Notes: a model not told the origin generated them from the sequence alone. A DNA stretch of 64,000 bases from Pelomonas sp. BJYL3 (GCF_027257975.1 NZ_JANZKX010000006.1:62001-126000), one strand, 5' to 3'. Positions 24,067 through 33,044 are shown, counted from the stretch's first letter. Made by a program: numbers and translations.

Positions 24067-26855
24067 GACGAGGTCTCCAGGGAAGTTGGGGTGGACTGGG
24101 CCAGGCGCCGCAGCTGCGGCAGGCAGGAGCCGCACTGGGTGCCGCAACGCAAGGCCGACTGCAGGGCCTGCAGGCGGTCGGCCGGGGTCAGGTCTTGACA
24201 CTGCTGCAGCCGGCCCTGGATCTGCGATTCGCGCACCCCCAGGCATTGGCAGATAACCGGGCTGCCCGGGGCGCTCGGTCCGGCCGCCTGGGGCGCCAGC
24301 AGCTGGCGGCCCAGGCCGGCGACCGGGCGGCCCTCGCGCCACCAGGCGTCCAGCCAGGCACCATCGCCCTGCCCTGCACGGGCCTCGCCCAGGCGCAGCC
24401 AGGCCTGCAGACGGGCCGCCTCGCCCTCCCCTTGCAGTCGCAGCAGGCGCAGATGGCCCCGGCGGCCGTCGGCATAGCGCAGCGCGCCGGGCGCATGCAG
24501 CGCCAGGGCCTGGGTGAGCGACTGCAGCCAGTCGGCACCAGGCACCTGCGCGAAGGCGGCCTCCAGCAGCCAGCCGGTCTCGCCCGGCGCCGGGCTGGCC
24601 ACCGGCACGCAGCAGGCATAGCCCGCCTCGCGTCCCAGCGCCAGCAAGGCCTGGTGCAGGCGCTCGGCCTGTGCGTCCGGCACATGGGCAGCGCCCAGAA
24701 CCTGCCAGGGCAAGGCCAGGCGTTGCAGGCCCACGGTCGCGTACTTCAGCTCGGGCTGGCCCGAGTCCGGGCAGCAGCGGTCCTGGCTCAAGGCGTTGAC
24801 GCCCTGCAGCGCCGCGCCCGTATCGTCGCGGCCCAGCAGGTACTCGCTGCCCCAGTGCATGGGCAGCCAGGCCTGACGGGGGCCCAGCTGCGCGTCAGCC
24901 GTCACCCTGACGTGCAGGCGGCCCCGGGCCGAGCTCACCGTGGCCAGCTCGCCCTCGGCCAGGCCCTGGCGGACCAGCTCATCCGGATGCAGGGCCAGGC
25001 GCGGCTCGGGCGCACCGCCGAACAGGGCAGGCACCGTGCCACTGCGGCTCAGGCCGTGCCACTGGTCGCGCAGGCGGCCGCTGGAGAGCTGCAGCGGCCG
25101 CTCGACGCTGGGCCATTCCACAGGCGGCCGCCAGCTGATGGGCTGGAAGCGCGCACGGCCCGAGGGGGTGGCGAAGCGATGGTCCAGGTAGAGTCGTGGC
25201 CGGCCGGTCTCGGCGCCTTCCGGGCAAGGCCACTGCTGCGGCGCCTGCTCCAGGCGGGCGTAGCTGAGGCCGCCGATGTCCAGGTCCCGGCCTCGCGTGG
25301 CCTCGCGGTGCTCGATCCAGGCTTGCTCGGGACCGTCCCAGGCGAAGAGGCTGGGCTGGCCGGGGCGCAGCACGGGTTCCAGACGGCGGGCGATGTCTCG
25401 AACGATCTGCCAGTCGCTGCGAGCCTCGCCCGGCGGCGGCACGGCTGCACGCACGCGGCTGATGCGGCGCTCGCTGTTGGTGACCGTGCCCTCCTTCTCG
25501 CCCCAGGTCGCCGCCGGCAGCAGCATATGGGCGAACTCGGCGGTGGCGCTGCCGCTGAAGGCGTCCTGCAGCACGACCAGCTCGCAGCGTTTCAGCGCAG
25601 CCCGCACCAGGGACTGATGCGGCAGGGACTGGGCCGGGTCCGTGCAGGCGATCCACAGGGCCTTGATCTCCCCGGCCTCGGCCGCCTCGAACATCTCGAC
25701 GGCGGTCTTGCCCGGGCCCGCAGGAATCTGTTCGACGCCCCACAGCGCTGCCACCTCGGCCCGGTCGATCACGGAGGCCGGATCGCGATGCCCCGGCAGC
25801 AAGGTGGCCATGCCGCCCGCCTCGCGCCCGCCCATGGCATTGGGCTGGCCGGTCAGCGAAAAGGGACCGCAGCCCGGCCGCCCGATCTGGCCGCTGGCCA
25901 GGTGCAGCTGGATCAGGGACTGGTTCTTGTCGGTCCCGGCGCTGCTCTGATTCAAACCCATGCAGTACAGCGACAGCGTGGCCGGGCTCTGCGAAAACAG
26001 CCGCGCGGCCTCGATGATCTGCGCCTCGGGCAGGTCGCAGAGCTGAGCCGCGCGGGCCGGGCTCATGGCCTGCACCTGCTCTCGCACGGCCTCGAAGCCC
26101 TCGGTGTGGGCCGCGATGAAGTCCGGGCGGATCCAGCCCTGCCAGATCATCTGGTGCAGCATGGCCTGGAACAGCGCGACGTCGCTGCCGGGGCGCAGGG
26201 CCAGGTGCAGGTCGGCGAATTCGGCGGTCTCGGTGCGGCGCGGGTCCACCACGATGATGCGCAGCGCCGGGTTCGCGGCCTTGGCCGCTTCGATGCGGCG
26301 GAACAGGATGGGATGCGCCCAGGCGGCGTTGGAGCCAGCGATGAAGAGGCAGGCCGCCTGCTCGATGTCCTCGTAGCTGCAGGGCGGCGCGTCGGCGCCC
26401 AGGGCCTTCTTGTAGCCCACCACGGCCGAGCTCATGCACAGGCGCGAGTTGCTGTCGATGTGGGGCGTGCCCCAGAGGCCGCGGGCCAGCTTGTTGAAGG
26501 CGTGGTAGTCCTCGGTGAGCAGCTGGCCGGAGATGTAGAAGCCCAGAGACTCCGGGCCATGGGCCGCGCGCAGGGCCAGCAGGCGCTCGGCCAGGCGCTG
26601 CTGGATGCCGTCCCAGCTCGACGCCTGCCAGGGCAGCGAGCGGTCCTCACGCCAGCGCGGCGTCAGCAGGCGGCGGCTGGCCAGCACCTCGGGACGCGCC
26701 GTCAGGTGCAGGCTGGCGCCCTTGCTGCAGAGCCGGCCGTAGTTGGCCGGATGTTCGGGGTCGCCCCGCACGCCGGTGATGTGGCGGCCATCGCTCTGGA
26801 TGAGCACGCCACAGCCCACGCCGCAGTAGGCACAGGTGCTTCGCGTCTCCATCAT
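24063..26855 (-). CDS. nasA: assimilatory nitrate reductase, molybdenum catalytic subunit
   Basis: This 930-residue cytoplasmic enzyme reduces nitrate to nitrite. The N-terminal 4Fe-4S site is CAYCGVGCGV...GRLCSKG. Bis-MGD molybdopterin domains follow, with family motifs such as NSRLCMSSAVVGYKKALGAD, GSNAAWAHP and LTGQPNAMGGREAGGMA. The C-terminus carries an extra BFD-like [2Fe-2S] domain (CQCLGV...CGTQCGSCLPQL), as in NasA/NasC. There is no signal peptide. Two adjacent Met codons make the start uncertain by one residue, and no strong ribosome binding site is visible, so coupling to nirD four bases upstream is likely. It overlaps cobA downstream. Confidence 0.95.
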   Translation of the reverse strand: MMETRSTCAYCGVGCGVLIQSDGRHITGVRGDPEHPANYGRLCSKGASLHLTARPEVLASRRLLTPRWREDRSLPWQASSWDGIQQRLAERLLALRAAHGPESLGFYISGQLLTEDYHAFNKLARGLWGTPHIDSNSRLCMSSAVVGYKKALGADAPPCSYEDIEQAACLFIAGSNAAWAHPILFRRIEAAKAANPALRIIVVDPRRTETAEFADLHLALRPGSDVALFQAMLHQMIWQGWIRPDFIAAHTEGFEAVREQVQAMSPARAAQLCDLPEAQIIEAARLFSQSPATLSLYCMGLNQSSAGTDKNQSLIQLHLASGQIGRPGCGPFSLTGQPNAMGGREAGGMATLLPGHRDPASVIDRAEVAALWGVEQIPAGPGKTAVEMFEAAEAGEIKALWIACTDPAQSLPHQSLVRAALKRCELVVLQDAFSGSATAEFAHMLLPAATWGEKEGTVTNSERRISRVRAAVPPPGEARSDWQIVRDIARRLEPVLRPGQPSLFAWDGPEQAWIEHREATRGRDLDIGGLSYARLEQAPQQWPCPEGAETGRPRLYLDHRFATPSGRARFQPISWRPPVEWPSVERPLQLSSGRLRDQWHGLSRSGTVPALFGGAPEPRLALHPDELVRQGLAEGELATVSSARGRLHVRVTADAQLGPRQAWLPMHWGSEYLLGRDDTGAALQGVNALSQDRCCPDSGQPELKYATVGLQRLALPWQVLGAAHVPDAQAERLHQALLALGREAGYACCVPVASPAPGETGWLLEAAFAQVPGADWLQSLTQALALHAPGALRYADGRRGHLRLLRLQGEGEAARLQAWLRLGEARAGQGDGAWLDAWWREGRPVAGLGRQLLAPQAAGPSAPGSPVICQCLGVRESQIQGRLQQCQDLTPADRLQALQSALRCGTQCGSCLPQLRRLAQSTPTSLETSS
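24185..24197 (-). repeat. dispersed 13-mer CAAGACCTGACCC, copy 3
   Basis: This copy reads on the minus strand near the 3' end of nasA and encodes Gln-Asp-Leu-Thr-Pro, in the same frame as copy 1. Confidence 0.8.
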
Positions 26856-26859
26856 GGTG

Positions 26860-27255
26860 TCAGCAGCGGCGGCCGCAGGTGCTTGGGGCGAGCGCTTCGG
26901 TGCCCAGGCTGGCCAGTTCGCTGGCCAGCAGCAAGACCTGACCCTCGACCAGCCTCACCTCGAAGCGCGGCGTGCGGCCTTCATCCGGCTCCCGGGCGCA
27001 GCCGGTGCGCAGCTCGATGGTCCAGTTGTGCAGAGGGCAGGCCACGGCCTTGCCGAAGACCAGGCCCTGGCTCAACGGTCCTCCCTGGTGCGGGCAGCGG
27101 TCCAGCAGGGCATGGACCTCGTCATCCGAGGTGCGGAACAGGGCCACGGGGGCCGCCTCGGGAAGCTCGGGGCGCTGGATGCGGCGCGAGCCCAGGGGCG
27201 GGATGTCGTCGAGGCGGCAGACCGGGATCCAGCCGTCGTTGGGTATCGTGTGCAT
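26860..27255 (-). CDS. nirD: nitrite reductase (NADH) small subunit, Rieske type
   Basis: This 131-residue protein has a Rieske-like [2Fe-2S] site: CPHQGGPLSQG and CPLHNWTIEL. It is the small subunit of the assimilatory NADH-dependent nitrite reductase and partners NirB, encoded nine bases upstream on the same strand. A GAGGAG site precedes the ATG. The C-terminal tail (about residues 115-131) is less conserved and Cys-containing. Confidence 0.94.
   Translation of the reverse strand: MHTIPNDGWIPVCRLDDIPPLGSRRIQRPELPEAAPVALFRTSDDEVHALLDRCPHQGGPLSQGLVFGKAVACPLHNWTIELRTGCAREPDEGRTPRFEVRLVEGQVLLLASELASLGTEALAPSTCGRRC
26932..26944 (+). repeat. dispersed 13-mer CAAGACCTGACCC, copy 4
   Basis: This copy lies near the 3' end of nirD. 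The coding strand reads it as part of Glu-Gly-Gln-Val-Leu-Leu. Confidence 0.8.
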
Positions 27256-27264
27256 GGCGGCTCC

Positions 27265-29691
27265 TCAGAGGGTTTCGAACTGGCGCAGGTCCACGCGCGC
27301 CTTGTCGTGCTCGAACCAGGGGTCGGGTTCATTCGCCAGCGCGGCCTGAAGCTCGGCCCACAGGGCCTGGCGTCCGGGGGCGTCCTCCAGAATGCGGCGG
27401 CGGACGTGGTCCATGCCGACGCGGGCAACGTAGTGCACGGTGCGCTCCAGGTACCAGCCCTCCAGGCGGTAGAGCTGCAGGAAGGCGCCGCTGTACTCCA
27501 GCACCTCCTCGGCCGTGCGCAGCTTGCACAGGAACTCGGCCACCTCGGTCTTGATGCCGCCGTTGCCGGCGATGTAGATCTCCCAGCCGGAGTCCACGCC
27601 GATCACGCCCACATCCTTGATGCCGGCCTCGGCGCAGTTGCGCGGGCAGCCGCTGACGGCGATCTTGACCTTGTGCGGCGCGTACATGCGCCACAGCGCG
27701 CGCTCCAGGTCCTTGCCCATCTGCGTGGAGTCCTGGGTGCCGAAGCGGCACCACTCGCTGCCCACGCAGGTCTTCACCGTGCGCAGGGCCTTGGCATAGG
27801 CGTGGCCGCAGGGCATGCCGAGGTCCTGCCAGACGGCCGGCAGGTCCTGCTTCTTCACGCCCAGCAGGTCGATGCGCTGGCCGCCGGTGACCTTGACCGT
27901 GGGGATGGCGTACTTGTCCACCACATCGGCGATGCGGCGCAGGTCCGCGGCCGTGGTCTCGCCGCCCCACATGCGCGGGATCACGCTGTAGCTGCCGTCC
28001 TTCTGGATGTTGGCGTGGCTGCGCTCGTTGATCAGGCGGGACTGCGGATCGTCCGCCGCTTCCTGCGGCCAGGTGCTGATCAGGTAGTAGTTGAGGGCCG
28101 GGCGACACGTCGGGCAGCCGTCGGGGCTGGTCCATTCCAGCGCCTTCATGACGGCCTCGCGGCGGATGAGGTGGCGGTCGCGGATGGCGTCGCGCACCTC
28201 CTGGTGGCTGAAGCTCGTGCAGCCGCACATCGCCTTCTTGCGCGGCGTGGCCGAGTAGTCGCCGCCGGCGGTGAACATGATCAGCTGCTCGACCAGCCCC
28301 GTGCAGGAGCCGCAGGAGGCGCTGGCCTTGGTGTGCTTGCGCACCTCCTCCAGTGTGAAGAGGCCCTTGTCCTTGATGGCCTTGCAGATGGCGCCCTTGC
28401 TGACGCCGTTGCAGCCGCAGACCTCGTCCCCATCGGCCATGGCGGCGGCCTTGCTGTGGCCCTCGTGGCCGACGTCCCCGATATTGGACTCGCCGAACAT
28501 CAGGCGCTCGCGGATGTCGGCGATGCTGCGGCCCTCGCGCAGGAGCTTGAAGTACCAGCTGCCGTCGACCGTGTCGCCGTAGAGGCAGGCGCCGACCAGC
28601 TTGTCGTCCTTGATCACCAGCTTCTTGTAGACCCCGGCGTGCGGGTCGCTCATCAGGATCTCCTCGCTGCCCTCCCCGCCCATGAAGTCGCCGGCCGAGA
28701 AGAGGTCGATGCCCGTGACCTTGAGCTTGGTGCTGGTCTGGCTGCCCTGATAGCGGCCGATGCCGAACTGCGCCAGGTGCGTGGCGCAGACCTTGCCCTG
28801 CTCGAACAGCGGCGCGACGAGGCCGTAGGCGATGCCCCGGTGCGCCGCGCACTCACCCACGGCGTAGATGCGCGGGTCGGTGACGGTCTGCAGGGTGTCG
28901 CTGACCACCACGCCGCGCTGGCACAGCAGGCCGGCGGACTCGGCCAGCGCCGTGTTGGGGCGAATGCCGGCGGCCATCACCACCAGCTGGGCGGGGATCA
29001 CCGTGCCGTCCTTGAATCGCACCTGGCTGACGCGCCCGGTCTCGTCGCCGATCAGAGCCTCGGTCTGGGTGCCCAGGCGGAACTTGAGGCCTCGCTGGAT
29101 CAGCGATTCGCGCAGCAGGCTGCCGGCCTGCTCGTCCAGCTGGCGTTCCAGCAGCCAGTCGCCCAGGTGCACGACGGTGACGTCCATGCCGCGCAGCATC
29201 AGGCCGTTGGCCGCCTCCAGCCCCAGCAGGCCGCCGCCGATGACCACGGCGTGGCGGTAGCGGGTGGCAGCCTCGATCATGGCCTGGGTGTCCGCGATGT
29301 CGCGGTAGGCGATCACGCCGTCGAGTTCCTTGCCCGGCACCGGCAGGATGAAGGGCGTGGAGCCGGTGGCGATGAGCAGGCGGTCGTAGGCGGCCTCGGT
29401 GCCGTCGGCGGCGCGCACCACGCGGCGGCGGCGGTCGATCTCGGTGACCGCCTTGCCCAGGTGCAGGGTGATGCCCTGCTCCTCGTACCAGCTGAGCGGA
29501 TTCAGGACGATCTCGTCCAGCGTCTGCTCGCCGGCCAGCACGGGCGACAGCAGGATGCGGTTGTAGTTGGGGTGCGGCTCGGCGCCAAAGACGGTGATCT
29601 CGTACAGATCCGGTGCGATCTTCAGCAGCTCTTCCAGGGTGCGGACACCGGCCATGCCGTTGCCCACCATCACCAGCTTCATCTTGTTCAT
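27265..29691 (-). CDS. nirB: nitrite reductase (NADH) large subunit, siroheme type
   Basis: The 808-residue enzyme reduces nitrite to ammonium. Domains in order are an FAD/NADH pyridine nucleotide oxidoreductase (LVMVGNGMAGVRTLEELL, then VVIGGGLLGLEAANGL), a BFD-like [2Fe-2S] domain (CGCNGVSKG...SCGSCTGL), and a siroheme/4Fe-4S reductase domain (TVGQ-like VKVTGGQRIDLLG, then CVGSEWCRFG and GCPRNCAEAGIKDVG). I start at ATG 29691, preceded by GGAGCACGC; an in-frame TTG 15 bases upstream lacks support. It is followed closely by nirD, nasA and cobA, which supplies its siroheme. Confidence 0.96.
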   Translation of the reverse strand: MNKMKLVMVGNGMAGVRTLEELLKIAPDLYEITVFGAEPHPNYNRILLSPVLAGEQTLDEIVLNPLSWYEEQGITLHLGKAVTEIDRRRRVVRAADGTEAAYDRLLIATGSTPFILPVPGKELDGVIAYRDIADTQAMIEAATRYRHAVVIGGGLLGLEAANGLMLRGMDVTVVHLGDWLLERQLDEQAGSLLRESLIQRGLKFRLGTQTEALIGDETGRVSQVRFKDGTVIPAQLVVMAAGIRPNTALAESAGLLCQRGVVVSDTLQTVTDPRIYAVGECAAHRGIAYGLVAPLFEQGKVCATHLAQFGIGRYQGSQTSTKLKVTGIDLFSAGDFMGGEGSEEILMSDPHAGVYKKLVIKDDKLVGACLYGDTVDGSWYFKLLREGRSIADIRERLMFGESNIGDVGHEGHSKAAAMADGDEVCGCNGVSKGAICKAIKDKGLFTLEEVRKHTKASASCGSCTGLVEQLIMFTAGGDYSATPRKKAMCGCTSFSHQEVRDAIRDRHLIRREAVMKALEWTSPDGCPTCRPALNYYLISTWPQEAADDPQSRLINERSHANIQKDGSYSVIPRMWGGETTAADLRRIADVVDKYAIPTVKVTGGQRIDLLGVKKQDLPAVWQDLGMPCGHAYAKALRTVKTCVGSEWCRFGTQDSTQMGKDLERALWRMYAPHKVKIAVSGCPRNCAEAGIKDVGVIGVDSGWEIYIAGNGGIKTEVAEFLCKLRTAEEVLEYSGAFLQLYRLEGWYLERTVHYVARVGMDHVRRRILEDAPGRQALWAELQAALANEPDPWFEHDKARVDLRQFETL

Positions 29692-29703
29692 GCGTGCTCC
29701 AGG

Positions 29704-29716
29704 CAAGACCTGACCC
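29704..29716 (+). repeat. dispersed 13-mer CAAGACCTGACCC, copy 5
   Basis: This intergenic copy lies between the nirB start and the nrt ATPase gene. With flanking bases it reads GCAAGACCTGACCCTGCC, the same 18 bases as copy 2. Confidence 0.8.
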
Positions 29717-29757
29717 TGCCCGCGGCGGATGCGGGCATGCAGGTCGTGAATCGGGGG

Positions 29758-30582
29758 TCAGGCTTCCAGTGCCGCTTCGGCCTGGGCATGCCCGGCGTAG
29801 AGGAAGTCGATCACCGCCTTGCGGCATTGCAGGTAGACCGGGTCCTCGGCCAGCTGCACCCGGCTGCGGGGCCGGGGCAGCGGCACCGGCTGGACCTGGG
29901 CCAGGGTCGCCGCACGGCCGTCCGGCGTGGGCGGGCTCATCATCACGATGCGGTCCGAGAGCAGCACGGCCTCGTCCACGTCATGCGTCACCATCAGCAC
30001 GGTGCTGCGCGTGGTGGCCACGATCTTCAGCAGCTCGTCCTGCAGATGGGCACGGGTCAGCGCGTCGAGCGCACCGAAGGGCTCGTCCATCAGCAGCACC
30101 TTGGGCTCCATGGCCAGGGCACGGGCAATGCCCACGCGCTGCTTCATGCCACCGGAGATCTCATGCGGGCGCTTGTAGGCCGCATGGGCCATGCCCACCA
30201 GCTCCAGCGCGGCCTGGGCACGGGCCACGAGGCGGGGCCGGGCCTCCTTGGCGGCGAAGACGGTCTCCACGGCCAGCAGCACGTTGTCCAGGCAGCTGAG
30301 CCAGGGCAGCAGGGAATGGTTCTGGAAGACCACGGCGCGCTCCGGGCCCGGGCCGGCGATCTCGCGCTGGTCGCACAGCAGCGCGCCCTGGCTGGGCTGC
30401 AGCAGGCCGGCGACGAGGTTCAGCAGCGTGCTCTTGCCGCAGCCCGAATGGCCGATCAGGCTGATGAACTCGCCACGGCGGATGTCCAGGTTGATGCCTT
30501 CCAGGGCCTTGAACGAGCCCTTGCGGGTCTTGTAGACCATGTCCACGCTCTGGATCTGGATGAAGGGGTTGTTGCCGGTCAT
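29758..30582 (-). CDS. nrtD: nitrate ABC transporter ATP-binding protein (NrtD/NasD type)
   Basis: The 274-residue ATPase has Walker A GHSGCGKST, Q-loop (QNHSLLPWL), signature ISGGMKQRVGIARAL, Walker B VLLMDEPFGALD and the H-loop THDVDEA. The C-terminal extension is of the NrtC/NrtD type. It energises nitrate import with the permease encoded 10 bases upstream and the binding protein NrtA. It has a GAGGAG ribosome binding site. Sulfonate or taurine transport is excluded by the nir/nas context. Confidence 0.93.
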   Translation of the reverse strand: MTGNNPFIQIQSVDMVYKTRKGSFKALEGINLDIRRGEFISLIGHSGCGKSTLLNLVAGLLQPSQGALLCDQREIAGPGPERAVVFQNHSLLPWLSCLDNVLLAVETVFAAKEARPRLVARAQAALELVGMAHAAYKRPHEISGGMKQRVGIARALAMEPKVLLMDEPFGALDALTRAHLQDELLKIVATTRSTVLMVTHDVDEAVLLSDRIVMMSPPTPDGRAATLAQVQPVPLPRPRSRVQLAEDPVYLQCRKAVIDFLYAGHAQAEAALEA

Positions 30583-30592
30583 GACAGGCTCC

Positions 30593-31471
30593 TCATTCCT
30601 CGAAAGTGAAGCGCTTGGCCAGGGTGACCAAGGCGGTTTCCAGCAGCAGCCCCACGATGCCGATCACGAAGATGGCGACGATGATGTGCTGCACGTTCAG
30701 GTTGTTCCACTCGTCCCAGACCCAGAAGCCGATGCCCACGCCGCCGGTCAGCATCTCGGCCGCCACGATCACCAGCCAAGCCGTGCCCACGGACAGTCGC
30801 ACGCCGGTCAGCATGTAAGGCAGGACCGATGGGAGGAGGATGCGCGTCAGCAGCTTCCACTCGGACAGGTTCAGCACGCGGGCCACGTTGAGGTAGTCCT
30901 GCGGCACGCGCTGCACGCCCACCGCCGTGTTGACCACCATGGGCCAGATCGAGCAGATGAAGATGGTCCAGATGGCGGCTGGGTCCGCACTCTTGAAGAC
31001 CAGCAGGCCGATGGGCAGCCATGCCAGCGGCGACACGGGCTTGAGCAGGCTGATGAGCGGCGAGACCATGCGGCTCGCGAACTCGAAGCGCCCGATCACG
31101 AAGCCCAGCGGGATGCCCACCGCGGCCGCCAGCCCGAAGCCCAGGGCCACGCGCTGCAGGGAGTTCAGCACGTTCCAGCCGATGCCCACGTCATTGGGGC
31201 CCTTGCGGTAGAAGGGGTCGCTGAAGAGCTGCACGGCCGAGTCCCAGGTCGCGGCCGGCGTGGGGATGGGACCGCCCTTGAAGGTCAGCAGGGCCCACAG
31301 GCCGATGAGCAGCGCCAGGCCCAGCACCGGTGGCAGCACCCGGGCGAGCAGGGCCGAGACGTCCAGCGGCTGGCGCGGGGCCTTGGGCCGGGCCGGCAAG
31401 GGCTTGTGGACCGGCAGCGGCGCAGCACTCGCCTTGGCCTCGCCCGGGGAATGGAAGACGGCAGACACCAT
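30593..31471 (-). CDS. nrtB: nitrate ABC transporter permease (NrtB type)
   Basis: The 292-residue permease has about six helices, beginning VLPPVLGLALLIGLWALL, and the binding-protein-dependent transport motif near residues 200-240. Typical NrtB features are GWNVLNSLQRVALGFGLAAAVGIPLGFVIG and WLVIVAAEMLTGGVGIGFWVWDEWNN. The N-terminal 40 residues are cytoplasmic and basic. An AAGGAG site precedes the ATG. It sits between nrtA and nrtD in the expected order. Confidence 0.93.
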   Translation of the reverse strand: MVSAVFHSPGEAKASAAPLPVHKPLPARPKAPRQPLDVSALLARVLPPVLGLALLIGLWALLTFKGGPIPTPAATWDSAVQLFSDPFYRKGPNDVGIGWNVLNSLQRVALGFGLAAAVGIPLGFVIGRFEFASRMVSPLISLLKPVSPLAWLPIGLLVFKSADPAAIWTIFICSIWPMVVNTAVGVQRVPQDYLNVARVLNLSEWKLLTRILLPSVLPYMLTGVRLSVGTAWLVIVAAEMLTGGVGIGFWVWDEWNNLNVQHIIVAIFVIGIVGLLLETALVTLAKRFTFEE

Positions 31472-31507
31472 GGGAACTCCTTGAAATCAATCTGAGCGCG
31501 GTGTGGC

Positions 31508-32725
31508 TCAGGCCTTGAGCTTGAAGCCGTCCGCGTAGCGCGCGGGCTCCTTGCCATCCCAGACCGTGCCGTCGATCAGCTTGCTGCTGCGCATCGGTTC
31601 CTTGGGCACGCTGACCTTCAGCTGCGTGGCGGCCTCGCGGTAGAGGTCCACCTGGTTGATCTGCTTCGCCACGGCCAGGTAGTCCGGATGCTCCTTGATC
31701 AGGCCCCAGCGCTTGTGCTGGGTGAGGAACCACATGCCGTCGGAGAGGTAGGGGAAGTTCACCGCGCCGTCGTCGAAGAACTTCATGTGCCTGGGGTCGT
31801 CCCAGGTCTTGCCCAGGCCGTTCTGGTAGCGGCCCAGGATGCGCTGGTTGATGGCGTCGACGCTGGTGTTGACGTAGCTCTTGTCGGCGATGGTGTCGGC
31901 CATCTTCAGCTTGTTCTGCAGGCCGGCGTCGATCCAGCGGCTGGCCTCCAGCACGGCCATGATCACGGCGCGTGCGGTGTTGGGGTACTTCTTCGCGAAG
32001 TCGCCGGAGCAGCCCAGCACCTTCTCCGGGTGGTCCGGCCAGATCTCCTGGCTGGTGGCCGCGGTGATGCCGATGCCGTCCATGATGGCGCGGTGGTTCC
32101 AGGGCTCGCCCACGCAGTAGCCGTCCATATTGCCCACGCGCATGTTCGCCACCATCTGGGGCGGCGGCACGGTGATGACCTTGGCCCCGCCCCAGGGGTG
32201 CACGCCGTGCGTGGCCAGCCAGTAGTAGAGCCACATGGCATGCGTGCCCGTGGGGAAGGTGTGGGCGAAGCTGTACTCGCGCTTGTCCGTGGCCATCAGC
32301 TTGGCCAGCGAGGCGCCGTCCACCGCGCCCTTGTCGGCCAGCTTCTTCGAGAGCGTGATGGCCTGGCCGTTGCGGTTCAGCGTCATCAGCACGGCCATGT
32401 CCTTCTTCGGGCCGGAGACGCCCAGGTGCAGGCCGTAGACCAGGCCGTAGAGCACGTGGGCCATGTCCAGGTCCCCGTTGACCAGCTTGTCGCGCACGGC
32501 GGCCCAGGAGGCCTCCTTGCTGGGCACGATACGGATGCCGTACTTGCGGTCGAAGCCCAGCACCGAGGCCATCACGATGGAGGCGCAGTCGGTGAGCGGA
32601 ATGAAGCCGATGCGGACCTCCTCCTTCTCGGGCTTGTCCGAACCGGCGGCCCAGGCCTGCGGCAGGCTCAGGCTTGCGGCGGTGCCGACGGCGGCTCCCA
32701 GCATCTGGCGGCGTTCCTGGCTCAT
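31508..32725 (-). CDS. nrtA: nitrate ABC transporter periplasmic binding protein (NrtA type)
   Basis: The 405-residue protein resembles NrtA/NasF substrate-binding proteins: IGFIPLTDCASIVMASVLG, FPTGTHAMWLYYWLATHGVHP, GNMDGYCVGEPWNHRAI and WPDHPEKVLGCSGDF. The N-terminus MSQERRQMLGAAVGTAASLSLPQAWA is an export signal with a twin-Arg character. I choose the ATG at 32725 because a perfect AAGGAGG precedes it. An upstream ATG at 32764 is in frame and also has AGGAG before it, but it would put the strong site inside the coding region. It is the first structural gene after the ANTAR leader. Confidence 0.92.
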   Translation of the reverse strand: MSQERRQMLGAAVGTAASLSLPQAWAAGSDKPEKEEVRIGFIPLTDCASIVMASVLGFDRKYGIRIVPSKEASWAAVRDKLVNGDLDMAHVLYGLVYGLHLGVSGPKKDMAVLMTLNRNGQAITLSKKLADKGAVDGASLAKLMATDKREYSFAHTFPTGTHAMWLYYWLATHGVHPWGGAKVITVPPPQMVANMRVGNMDGYCVGEPWNHRAIMDGIGITAATSQEIWPDHPEKVLGCSGDFAKKYPNTARAVIMAVLEASRWIDAGLQNKLKMADTIADKSYVNTSVDAINQRILGRYQNGLGKTWDDPRHMKFFDDGAVNFPYLSDGMWFLTQHKRWGLIKEHPDYLAVAKQINQVDLYREAATQLKVSVPKEPMRSSKLIDGTVWDGKEPARYADGFKLKA

Positions 32726-32784
32726 CAAACCCTCCTTGTGACTACGGGACGTGCGGCTCGACATGCGTTACTCCTGAAGACGGC

Positions 32785-32854
32785 AAAAAACAAAAAAGGC
32801 GTCGCGACCTCCTGGCGGCATGCGCGAACGCATGGCTCAGGGGTCGGACGCCTT
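32785..32854 (-). terminator. conditional intrinsic terminator in the nrt leader
   Basis: On the minus strand AAGGCGTCCGACC (32854-32842) can pair with GGTCGCGACGCCTT (32809-32796), followed by two T-runs (32797-32792 and 32790-32785). The 5' arm begins inside the loop of ANTAR hairpin 2 and contains its 3' stem, so the two structures exclude each other. This is the layout expected for nitrate-responsive antitermination. Confidence 0.85.
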
Positions 32855-32914
32855 TGTCCGGAAATGGGAGGCCGAGGGACCCGGCTTCTCGTCGAGGGCC
32901 ACGCCTTTGTGGCC
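32845..32914 (-). promoter_or_regulatory. ANTAR two-hairpin antitermination RNA of the nrt operon
   Basis: Two stem-loops lie in the minus-strand leader, each with the same hexanucleotide loop AAAGGC. Hairpin 1 is GGCCAC-AAAGGC-GTGGCC (32914-32897) and hairpin 2 is CGGAC-AAAGGC-GTCCG (32860-32845). Both loops have A at position 1 and G at position 4, the known ANTAR recognition rule. The NasT-like ANTAR protein encoded just upstream is the obvious ligand. Binding would hold hairpin 2 and prevent the overlapping terminator. Confidence 0.9.
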
Positions 32915-32928
32915 TTCATGAAGCATTC

Positions 32929-32944
32929 AGCAGGAAGCGTGCCA
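32929..32944 (-). promoter_or_regulatory. sigma-54 promoter of the nrt-nir-nas operon
   Basis: TGGCACGCTTCCTGCT on the minus strand matches the sigma-54 consensus TGGCAC-N5-TTGCW with one mismatch. The -24 GG and -12 GC are spaced correctly. Transcription would begin near 32917-32920, just before ANTAR hairpin 1. Confidence 0.82.
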
Positions 32945-33005
32945 GGGCATTTCCGCGGTGTTCAGCGCCTCTGGCGCGGCTTGATGCACCGCAACAAGCC
33001 CTTCG

Positions 33006-33022
33006 TGCATCGCCTTGGTGCG
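33006..33022. promoter_or_regulatory. NtrC-type enhancer site
   Basis: TGCATCGCCTTGGTGCG matches the NtrC palindrome TGCACC-N5-GGTGCA at 10 of 12 positions. A second half-site TGCACC lies at 32985-32990. The position, about 90-100 bases upstream of the presumed sigma-54 start, is suitable for an enhancer. Confidence 0.65.
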
Positions 33023-33044
33023 GGCGGAGCTCATGTGGGGCGCC

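Noticed and set aside
31508-32725. The NrtA-like protein being the missing NasS sensor
   Set aside because: It has an export signal and lies with the permease and ATPase genes, so it is the periplasmic transporter component, not a cytoplasmic sensor.
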